6,779 nucleotides of DNA from Propionibacteriaceae bacterium. Its GTDB lineage: Bacteria; Actinomycetota; Actinomycetes; Propionibacteriales; Propionibacteriaceae. The notes under the pieces were generated by a model. The model was not told the origin of the DNA. It searched no databases and was given only the letters and a program-made list of their open reading frames with translations. The number at the start of each line of letters is the position of its first letter. Within the stretch, counting starts at the first letter, position 1. Position numbers and translations under genes: made by a program. The stretch lies in contig PMBM01000209.1 of assembly GCA_003153855.1 (NCBI GenBank), forward strand, positions 3,848-10,626, in the 5' to 3' direction. Of this stretch, positions 1 through 5,304 are shown piece after piece.

Positions 1-524
1 AGCAGGCACCCCGCATGTACGACCCTGATCGTGCGGGGGGCGCCCTGCTCGACCTCGGCATCTATCCGGTGTCGTTCGTCTCGTTCGCGCTCGGGACGCC
101 GAGCCGGGTACTCGCGGCCGGCCAGCTGCTGCCCAATGGCGTGGACCGTACGATCGCGGCGGTCGAGACCGGCTTCGCCGACCACCCCGGCGCGGTCGCC
201 ACGATCACCACCACGATGGCCGCACCCTCGGCCGTCATCGCCTCCATCGCCGGCACCGAGGGACGGATCGAGCTCGACGGGTCGATGTTCTTCTACGGGC
301 CCGGGCGCGTACGGCTCGTACGTCCCGATGGCACCTCGGTCGAAGCCCCCGAGCAGGGCCCGTCGAACCATGACGCGCTCGTGTACGAGGCGTGCCACAT
401 GGCCCATCTCGTGGCCGAGGGGGCCACGGAGTCTCCGTACATGCCGCTGGACGAGACGGTCTCGATCATGGAGACCATGGACGAGATCCGCCGCCAGGTC
501 GGCGTCGCGTTCCCGAGCGAGTGA
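1..524 (+). CDS. Gfo/Idh/MocA-family oxidoreductase, C-terminal part (5' end outside window)
   Basis: The frame is open from the window edge (codons begin at base 3), so the ATG at 15 is an internal Met, not the start. The first visible residues contain the family's GGALLDLGIYP motif, which normally sits in the middle of an approximately 330-residue protein. The N-terminal NAD(P)-binding Rossmann domain and the EKP-type motif are therefore upstream of the window. What remains is the C-terminal alpha/beta domain, including the typical strand segment around IAGTEGRIELDG (about residues 76-87 from the ATG at 15) and the conserved final helix. Family members are cytoplasmic NAD(P)-dependent sugar, inositol or dihydrodiol dehydrogenases; the substrate cannot be told from this half. 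The TGA (522-524) overlaps the ATG of the methyltransferase by one base, suggesting translational coupling. The family call is secure, the substrate unknown. Confidence 0.9.
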   Translation, partial: QAPRMYDPDRAGGALLDLGIYPVSFVSFALGTPSRVLAAGQLLPNGVDRTIAAVETGFADHPGAVATITTTMAAPSAVIASIAGTEGRIELDGSMFFYGPGRVRLVRPDGTSVEAPEQGPSNHDALVYEACHMAHLVAEGATESPYMPLDETVSIMETMDEIRRQVGVAFPSE

Positions 525-1591
525 TGGCAGAGCCTTCCGTGGTTGCCGCCGAGCTCGATTCCGCCGAGACCCAGCGCGACCCTGGCGCCTCCGACCTCGA
601 CCCCGTCTCCCGGATCATCCTCGACGAGGCCGGCGACCTGGGCGATGTCGTGCTCGTCGTCGACGACGCGGACGGTGCGCTCGCGGCCGCGGCCCTGGAG
701 CACGGCGCGCGCGTGCTCGCCGCCTGCGACGACATCCGCGACGAGGAGCTGCTGCCGACGGGCGTGACACCCGTCGACCTGACTGCCGAGCCCGACCTGT
801 CCGAGGTGACGACCGTCCTGTGGCGCCTCCCCAAGGCAGTCGCGGCCGTCGAGGACGTCGCCGAGGTGCTCGCGCTGCGGTGCGCACCGGACGTCCGTGT
901 GTACGGAGGGGCGCGCGACAAGCACCTCGTGCCGGCCATGAACGACGCGCTACGGGCATCGTTCGGCGAGGTCAGCGCGTCTCGCGGGCAGCAGAAGTCG
1001 CGGGTCCTGCGCGCGTCGGCTCCGACGTCACCCGCACGTACATGGCCGCACCTCGCGACGAACACCGAGCTGGGGCTGGACGTGCTGGCGCACGGGAACG
1101 TGTTCGGCGGTACCACGCTCGACCGCGGCACGCGTCTGCTGCTGCGCGCCCTCCATCACGAGCAGCCCGTCTCGGGCAGGGCGCTCGACCTGGGCTGCGG
1201 CAGCGGGATCGTGGCGGCTGTACTGGCGGGGCTGGGCTGGGACGTACTGGCGTGCGACGCGTCCGCGGCGGCCGTCGCGAGCACCACCCTGACCGCCGAG
1301 GCGAACGGGTTCGGCATCGTCGCGCGTCGTGCGGACGGCATCCCGCTCGACGTCGCAGGGCTCGACCTCGTCGCCTGCAACCCACCGTTCCACCGGGGCG
1401 CGGCGAAGGACTCCTCGGCCGCCTTCGCCATGGTGGCCGATGCCGGCAGGGCGCTGCGGCAAGGGGGCGAGCTGTGGCTCGTCTTCAACAGCCACCTCCC
1501 CTACCTCCCGGTCGCCCGCGACCAGGTGGGCCCCACGCGCGTCGTGGTGCGCGACCAGTCGTACGTGGTGACTTGCTCGACCAGGCGCTGA
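524..1591 (+). CDS. RsmC/RlmG-like class I SAM-dependent rRNA (guanine-N2) methyltransferase
   Basis: A 355-residue cytoplasmic protein starting at the ATG within TGATG. The C-terminal half is a class I SAM methyltransferase of the MTS type: motif I LDLGCGSG at residues 221-228 binds SAM, and NPPFH at 286-290 is the catalytic NPPF/Y motif of N2-guanine methyltransferases. The N-terminal half (about 25-190) looks like the degenerate second methyltransferase domain of RsmC (16S m2G1207) and RlmG (23S m2G1835), with the W-R-L-P-K segment at 100-104 and a GGxxDKH-like turn near 130-135. Total length fits that two-domain architecture (about 340-380). Which rRNA position it modifies is not decidable here. 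An ATG at 392 in the same frame lies inside the upstream gene and is rejected. Shine-Dalgarno pairing is weak (GAGCGAG), consistent with coupling to the oxidoreductase. A stem-loop lies 7 nt after the stop. Confidence 0.85.
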   Translation: MAEPSVVAAELDSAETQRDPGASDLDPVSRIILDEAGDLGDVVLVVDDADGALAAAALEHGARVLAACDDIRDEELLPTGVTPVDLTAEPDLSEVTTVLWRLPKAVAAVEDVAEVLALRCAPDVRVYGGARDKHLVPAMNDALRASFGEVSASRGQQKSRVLRASAPTSPARTWPHLATNTELGLDVLAHGNVFGGTTLDRGTRLLLRALHHEQPVSGRALDLGCGSGIVAAVLAGLGWDVLACDASAAAVASTTLTAEANGFGIVARRADGIPLDVAGLDLVACNPPFHRGAAKDSSAAFAMVADAGRALRQGGELWLVFNSHLPYLPVARDQVGPTRVVVRDQSYVVTCSTRR

Positions 1592-1598
1592 GCTGACC

Positions 1599-1620
1599 GG
1601 TTCTCTGGCCGCAGAGAACC
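1599..1620 (+). terminator. Stem-loop terminator after the methyltransferase gene
   Basis: GGTTCTCTG (1599-1607) pairs perfectly with CAGAGAACC (1612-1620) around the four-base loop GCCG. It lies 7 nt after the TGA. No U-tract follows, which is common for actinobacterial hairpin terminators, so termination strength is inferred. Confidence 0.7.
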
Positions 1621-1650
1621 CGAGGCGAACTTGTCCCCGAGGCAGTGCAG

Positions 1651-1665
1651 CCGATCCGTGATCGG
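1651..1665. repeat. Short inverted repeat upstream of the CoA-transferase (candidate operator)
   Basis: CCGATC (1651-1656) and GATCGG (1660-1665) form a perfect 6-bp dyad around CGT. It abuts the probable -10 hexamer of the CoA-transferase promoter, where a bound repressor would block RNA polymerase. It is short enough to be chance, and no regulator gene is visible nearby. Confidence 0.35.
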
Positions 1666-1671
1666 TAGTGT
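1666..1671 (+). promoter_or_regulatory. Probable -10 box for the CoA-transferase gene
   Basis: TAGTGT fits the actinobacterial TAnnnT consensus and lies in the only gene-free stretch before the CoA-transferase, after the previous gene's hairpin. No convincing -35 hexamer is seen at the usual distance; TTGTCC at 1631-1636 is too far away. A start near 1678 would give a leader of about 60 nt containing GC-rich self-complementary sequence. Confidence 0.35.
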
Positions 1672-1736
1672 GACCTGCCGTAAGCCGGCTGCGCCGGGCT
1701 GGGAGGCGCCGAGTGCGCCCCGGATGAAAGGGTCGC

Positions 1737-3245
1737 ATGTCTCGCATCTTCAATGAGGCCTACAAAGCCAAGGTCATGTCGGCGGACGACGCCGCAGCAC
1801 TGATCCACAACGGCGACAACATCGGCTTCTCCGGGTTCACCGGCGCCGGTTACCCGAAGGCGGTTCCTGGCGCCCTCGCCACTCGCATCAAGGCTGCACA
1901 CGCACGCGGCGACGAGTTCCGCGTCGGCGTGTACACCGGTGCGTCGACGGCCCCCGAGCTCGACGGGGCGCTCGCTGAGACCGGCGGAATCTCGTTCCGA
2001 GCTCCTTACCAGTCCGACCCGATCATGCGGAACATGATCAACAAGGGCGTCTCCGAGTACTCGGACATGCACCTGTCCCACTCGGCCATCTGGATGCGCC
2101 AAGGCTTCCTGGGCCACCTCCATGTCGCAGTCATCGAGGTCACGGCGATCAAGGCCGACGGCACTGCCGTGCCGTCCAGCTCGATCGGCAACAACAACGT
2201 GTACCTCGACACGGCTGACAAGATCATCCTCGAGGTCAACGAGTGGCAGTCGCTCGATCTCGAAGGCATGCATGACGTCTACTACGGCACCGCGCTTCCC
2301 CCGGACCGGCTCCCGATCCCGCTGACGAAGGCGGCTGACCGGATCGGCCAGACGACGATGAAGATCGACTTCGACAGGGTCATCGCGGTCGTCGAGTCGA
2401 ACGCCGAGGATCGCAACACGCCGTTCAAGCCGCTCGACGAGGACTCGCGGGCGATCGCCGGCCACCTCATCGACTTCCTGGGTGGCGAGGTCACCGCCGG
2501 CCGCATGCCGACGAACCTGCTGCCGCTCCAGTCCGGCGTCGGCAACATCGCCAACGCCGTGCTCGCCGGCTTGCTCGAGTCGCCCTTCGAGAACCTCACC
2601 AGCTACACCGAGGTGATCCAGGACGGCATGGTCGACCTCATCGACTCCGGCAAGGTCATCGCCGCGTCAGCGACCGCGTTCTCGCTGTCCCCGACGGCCG
2701 CCGAGCGGATGAACAACCACGCCGCCGACTACCGCAAGTCGATCATCCTGCGCCCGCAGGAGATCTCGAACCACCCGGAGAACATCCGTCGGCTCGGGGT
2801 CGTCGCGTGCAACGGCATGATCGAGGCCGACATGTACGGCAACGTGAACTCGACCCACGTCATGGGCTCGAAGATGCAGAACGGCATCGGCGGCTCAGGT
2901 GACTTCACGCGCAACGCGTACATCTCCTGCTTCGTCACGCCGTCGACCGCAAAGCACGGCAACATCTCCTGCTTCGTGCCGATGGTCAGCCACCACGACC
3001 ACACCGAGCACGACGTCCAGGTGCTCATCACGGAGCGTGGCCTCGCCGACCTCCGCGGCCTCTCGCCGAAGCAGCGGGCCAAGTCCATCATCGAGAACTG
3101 CGTCCACCCTGACTACCAGGCGGCGCTGAGCGACTACTTCGAGCGTGCGAGCAAGACCGCCAACGGCCTGCAGACCCCGCACGACCTCCGCGAGGCGCTC
3201 AGCTGGCACGTACGGTTCCTCGAGACGGGCTCCATGAAGCAGTGA
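1737..3245 (+). CDS. Acetyl-CoA hydrolase/transferase family protein, probable succinate CoA-transferase
   Basis: A complete 502-residue cytoplasmic class I CoA-transferase, the usual length for the AarC/YgfH/Cat1 group (about 500). It moves CoA between carboxylates, typically succinyl-CoA with acetate or propionyl-CoA with succinate, through a glutamyl-CoA thioester. The catalytic Glu is E292 in SYTEVIQD, matching Glu294 of Acetobacter AarC. The glycine-rich loop GIGGSGDF (383-390) is the CoA/oxyanion segment. The N-terminal GFTGAGYPK (about 33-41), the block MVSHHDHTEHDVQ and ITERGLADLRGLSP (E433) are all intact, so the enzyme should be active. The ATG is preceded by AAAGGG (1727-1732, 4-nt spacer). 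It is a single-gene unit with its own promoter candidate and a strong terminator. Acetate, propionate or succinate use cannot be decided from sequence alone; simple acetyl-CoA hydrolase activity is less likely given the AarC-like motifs. Confidence 0.95.
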   Translation: MSRIFNEAYKAKVMSADDAAALIHNGDNIGFSGFTGAGYPKAVPGALATRIKAAHARGDEFRVGVYTGASTAPELDGALAETGGISFRAPYQSDPIMRNMINKGVSEYSDMHLSHSAIWMRQGFLGHLHVAVIEVTAIKADGTAVPSSSIGNNNVYLDTADKIILEVNEWQSLDLEGMHDVYYGTALPPDRLPIPLTKAADRIGQTTMKIDFDRVIAVVESNAEDRNTPFKPLDEDSRAIAGHLIDFLGGEVTAGRMPTNLLPLQSGVGNIANAVLAGLLESPFENLTSYTEVIQDGMVDLIDSGKVIAASATAFSLSPTAAERMNNHAADYRKSIILRPQEISNHPENIRRLGVVACNGMIEADMYGNVNSTHVMGSKMQNGIGGSGDFTRNAYISCFVTPSTAKHGNISCFVPMVSHHDHTEHDVQVLITERGLADLRGLSPKQRAKSIIENCVHPDYQAALSDYFERASKTANGLQTPHDLREALSWHVRFLETGSMKQ

Positions 3246-3264
3246 CCTGATCCGGCTGTACGCG

Positions 3265-3298
3265 ACGGCCGTCATCCGGTGTTCCGGATGGCGGCCGT
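3265..3298 (+). terminator. Strong stem-loop terminator after the CoA-transferase gene
   Basis: A 15-bp stem runs from 3265-3279 to 3284-3298, with a single T.G wobble at 3272/3291 and the loop TGTT. It starts 19 nt after the stop codon. No U-tract follows. The U.G wobble on the plus-strand transcript would become a C.A mismatch on the opposite strand, so it favours plus-strand termination. Confidence 0.8.
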
Positions 3299-3364
3299 TC
3301 CGCGTTCGGGGGCCGCGAGGGTGACGGGGGACGCGCCCGGCAACCCGTACACACGCTGGCCTTG

Positions 3365-3370
3365 TACCCT
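3365..3370 (+). promoter_or_regulatory. Probable -10 box for the membrane-protein / PemK-like unit
   Basis: TACCCT fits TAnnnT and lies between the CoA-transferase terminator and the AGGAG ribosome-binding site. Transcription would start about 3377, giving a leader of roughly 16 nt before the ATG at 3393. No good -35 match is seen near 3342-3348. Confidence 0.4.
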
Positions 3371-3392
3371 GGTCGGCGTCGACAGGAGCAGG

Positions 3393-4019
3393 ATGACTGA
3401 CCAGGCGGTGACGGTGACCGAGGACCACCTCGGCGACCCGGGCGCGCACCAGGCCATCGACGTCCTCGCGCCGTACAAGCCGACCGTCGGCGCCTACCCC
3501 GTGAGCCCGCGCAGCGGCGAGCCCCAGCGTCCCGTCGTGCTCGCGGTGTCGACTGGCCTGCTCGTCGTCGGCGCCGTGGTGTCATCGGTCGGCCTCGTCA
3601 AGGTGCTCTGGGACGCGGCGACCGTGACCGGCTACCACACGGCGGCTCGCGTCCTCGAGTGGACCAAGCCCGACCCCGTCTCCTTCCTGACGATCGTGAT
3701 GGTCCTCACGATCGGGGCGATCGGCGCTGTGGTCGCCACCGCGGCGGGCGCGATCGCCTACAACGCCTGGAACGGTCGCCGCTGGGCCCGGATCGGCGGC
3801 ATCGTCGCGTTCGCGCTGTCCGGCCTCACCTACCTGCTGAACAACGTGGCGATGATCGCCATGATCCCGATCGCGATCGGCGCCGGGTTGCTGTGGCTCC
3901 CCGTGATCGGTCGCTACTTGGCCGCGTGGGCCGTGATCCGTACAGCGCCTGCCATGCGACGCGGCTGGGCCCAGAACGTGATGTACGGGATCCTCCCGCG
4001 CTACCGACGGGACGCGTGA
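3393..4019 (+). CDS. Four-helix integral membrane protein, function unknown
   Basis: 208 residues with no recognised catalytic motif. An N-terminal hydrophilic, Pro-containing tail (1-46) is followed by four predicted membrane helices at about 48-72, 97-123, 133-150 and 152-171, then a basic C-terminal tail ending RYRRDA. Positive residues follow helix 2 (NGRRWAR) and helix 4, so both tails are probably cytoplasmic by the positive-inside rule. The start is the ATG at 3393 because AGGAG (3384-3388) precedes it by 4 nt. The upstream in-frame ATG at 3279 would have to be translated through the terminator stem and is not credible. The TGA overlaps the next gene's ATG by one base, so it should be cotranslated with the PemK/MazF-like protein. 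I do not recognise a family, and no function is assigned. Confidence 0.8.
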   Translation: MTDQAVTVTEDHLGDPGAHQAIDVLAPYKPTVGAYPVSPRSGEPQRPVVLAVSTGLLVVGAVVSSVGLVKVLWDAATVTGYHTAARVLEWTKPDPVSFLTIVMVLTIGAIGAVVATAAGAIAYNAWNGRRWARIGGIVAFALSGLTYLLNNVAMIAMIPIAIGAGLLWLPVIGRYLAAWAVIRTAPAMRRGWAQNVMYGILPRYRRDA

Positions 4020-4564
4020 TGGCGTCACTCGCCGACCAGCTGCTCGGCTCCCTGAACCGCATCGCCAAGGACGTCCTCAAGACGGCCGCGCGTCAGGCCA
4101 CCGGCACCGTACGCAAGGCGTCGGGCGCCAGCCGCCCCGCGTCCGACGACCGGCACGCGCCGAAGCTGTCCGTGCGTTACCCGGGGGACTTCAAGGGACG
4201 CCCGCAGATCACGTACGCGCCCCACACCGGCAAGACGCCCGACCCGGGCGAGGTCGTCACGGCGTGGGTCCCGGACGAAGCGGACCACAAGCAGGGCAAG
4301 GACCATCCGGTGCTGCTCGTCGGGCGTGACGGCGACTGGTTGCTGGGTGTGACGCTCTCGATCGTGGACCGCGAGGCCGACGCCGAGCCCGGTCGCTGGG
4401 TGACGATCGGCACGGGCGCCTGGGACGCCAGGCGCCGCCCTTCGCGCGCGAGGGTCGACCGGATCGTACGGATCCATCCCGACGACGTACGTGGCCGAGC
4501 AGAGAAGCTCGACAAGACACGCTTCGACAAGGTGGCCGCAGGGATCCGCAAGACCTCCGTATGA
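4019..4564 (+). CDS. PemK/MazF-fold protein without visible antitoxin
   Basis: 181 residues. A basic, Ala/Arg-rich N-terminal region (1-47) precedes the segment YPGDFKGRPQITY (54-66), the lead-in typical of actinobacterial long PemK/MazF-like proteins. The SH3-like core follows: PDPGEVVTAWVP (74-85), DHKQGKDHPVLLVGRDG (89-105), VTLSIVDRE (111-119), then GTGAWD and a charged helical tail ending KVAAGIRKTSV. PemK/MazF toxins are sequence-specific mRNA endoribonucleases neutralised by a cognate antitoxin. Here the position that in MazF carries the catalytic Arg before Pro (Arg29 in E. coli MazF) is His96, so ribonuclease activity is doubtful. No small antitoxin ORF precedes it; the overlapping upstream gene encodes a membrane protein. 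The start is the ATG of the TGATG overlap. Family assignment is by motif recognition; activity is uncertain. Confidence 0.72.
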   Translation: MASLADQLLGSLNRIAKDVLKTAARQATGTVRKASGASRPASDDRHAPKLSVRYPGDFKGRPQITYAPHTGKTPDPGEVVTAWVPDEADHKQGKDHPVLLVGRDGDWLLGVTLSIVDREADAEPGRWVTIGTGAWDARRRPSRARVDRIVRIHPDDVRGRAEKLDKTRFDKVAAGIRKTSV

Positions 4565-4603
4565 CCCTGGTCTGACGTCAACACGACCATAAGTCGACCG
4601 TAG

Positions 4604-4634
4604 TTGCATGTGAACCCCAGGGCCGCGGTAGGCT
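4604..4634 (+). promoter_or_regulatory. Probable promoter of the Thr-rich protein gene
   Basis: TAGGCT (4629-4634) is a good TAnnnT -10 box. A partial -35, TTGCAT (4604-4609), lies 19 bp upstream, slightly wide. Transcription would start about 4641-4645, at or just before the ATG at 4645, so the message would be almost leaderless if that ATG is used. Confidence 0.45.
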
Positions 4635-4644
4635 CGCGATTGCT

Positions 4645-5280
4645 ATGGGGGATAGCGCTTGGGGATCTGTGCGGGGGGTTTCTGCTGTGGGTGTTAGAGC
4701 GAAGCGTTGGCAGCTGTGGCTCATCACAATGTTCATCCTGACCGGCATCATCGGGGTGTTCCAGCTGTTCGAGGGCCCGAAGTCGGTCGGGGCCGTCACG
4801 GTCGCCGGTGGTACTGCCGCCCCCTCCATCGCGCTGCCCGAACGGTCCGTTGAGGCCACCGAGCTTCCCGCGTGGCAGCCGTCAGCCACCGACTCGCAGT
4901 CCACGGCGGTCCGTACGACGTCCGTCGCGCAGAAGTCGGTCGTCGCGACGACCAAGGCTCCCGTGGCGCAGACGACCCTGGCTCCTGCAGCACAGACGAC
5001 GAAGCCCAGCGTGCAGGTGACGGCGGCCACCACCGCTGCTGCCACGACGAAGGCACCGGTGGTCAGCGCGAAGTCCGTCGTGACCACCGCCGCCGCGACG
5101 TCCACGCAGCCCAAGGCGACGACCACGACTCCCAAGCCCGCGACCACGACCGCGAAGGCCACGACGACCGCTCCGAACCCGAGCCAGTCGGTGCTGAAGC
5201 CGACCGCATCGGCGACGCCGACCAGGACGGCCACGCAGCCGAGGTGCTACCGCTTCTTCATCTTCTGGGTCTGCCGCTGA
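4645..5280 (+). CDS. Membrane-anchored Thr/Ala/Lys-rich exported protein with Cys-bounded tail
   Basis: 211 residues from the ATG at 4645. RAKR (18-21) followed by a hydrophobic segment (about 23-42) makes a type II signal-anchor or uncleaved signal peptide, placing the rest outside the membrane. Residues about 85-199 are low complexity, roughly 30% Thr with Ala, Lys, Pro and Ser. They include the repeated unit ATTKAPV (101-107, 133-139) and a PKPATTTAKATTTAP stretch, like an O-glycosylatable wall-spanning stalk. The protein ends RCYRFFIFWVCR, an aromatic nine-residue span closed by Cys201 and Cys210. The start is uncertain: no Shine-Dalgarno precedes 4645, and the first 17 codons are unusually A/T-ending. 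The GTG at 4687 has a six-G run 8 nt upstream and gives a compact 197-residue protein beginning just before RAKR. No family is recognised; a cell-wall or surface role is inference. Confidence 0.72.
   Translation: MGDSAWGSVRGVSAVGVRAKRWQLWLITMFILTGIIGVFQLFEGPKSVGAVTVAGGTAAPSIALPERSVEATELPAWQPSATDSQSTAVRTTSVAQKSVVATTKAPVAQTTLAPAAQTTKPSVQVTAATTAAATTKAPVVSAKSVVTTAAATSTQPKATTTTPKPATTTAKATTTAPNPSQSVLKPTASATPTRTATQPRCYRFFIFWVCR
4647..4691 (+). other. Four G-tracts at the 5' end of the Thr-rich gene transcript
   Basis: Runs of 5, 4, 6 and 3 G lie at 4647-4651, 4661-4664, 4673-4678 and 4689-4691, separated by 9, 9 and 10 bases. They start directly at the presumed transcript 5' end. The spacing is looser than the classic G-quadruplex rule (loops up to 7), so folding is only possible. 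The stretch overlaps the first codons if the ATG at 4645 is used, or is untranslated leader if the GTG at 4687 is used. Confidence 0.4.
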
Positions 5281-5281
5281 A

Positions 5282-5304
5282 CCGCGGCTAGCTAGTCTCC
5301 GCGG
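5282..5304. terminator. Weak bidirectional stem-loop between convergent genes
   Basis: CCGCGG (5282-5287) pairs with CCGCGG (5299-5304) around an 11-base loop that contains the self-complementary CTAGCTAG (5288-5295). It sits in the 11-bp gap between the two stop codons and runs into the end of the minus-strand gene. The position suits a shared terminator, but the stem is only 6 bp. Confidence 0.3.

Noticed and set aside
31..1596. A 521-codon open frame on the plus strand overlapping the oxidoreductase and methyltransferase
   Set aside because: Its product is almost only Arg, Ala, Pro and Gly, the usual shadow of high-GC genes, and both genes in the other frames have clear family motifs.
1485..2465. 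A 326-codon minus-strand frame opposite the methyltransferase end and CoA-transferase start
   Set aside because: It crosses the 1599-1620 hairpin and the intergenic promoter region, has no ribosome-binding site evidence, and lies opposite two well-supported genes.
3279..3392. Upstream start (ATG 3279) extending the four-helix membrane protein by 38 residues
   Set aside because: It begins inside the CoA-transferase terminator stem and lies upstream of the probable -10 box; AGGAG supports the ATG at 3393.
3393..4019. The membrane protein as antitoxin for the PemK/MazF-like protein
   Set aside because: Four membrane helices and 208 residues are unlike any MazE/PemI-type antitoxin, and no DNA-binding or toxin-wrapping motif is visible.
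4565..4622. Palindrome TGACGTCA (4573-4580) and distant inverted repeat CCCTGG (4565-4570) / CCAGGG (4617-4622)
   Set aside because: The first is a single short palindrome and the second has a 46-base loop; neither exceeds what chance gives in this sequence.
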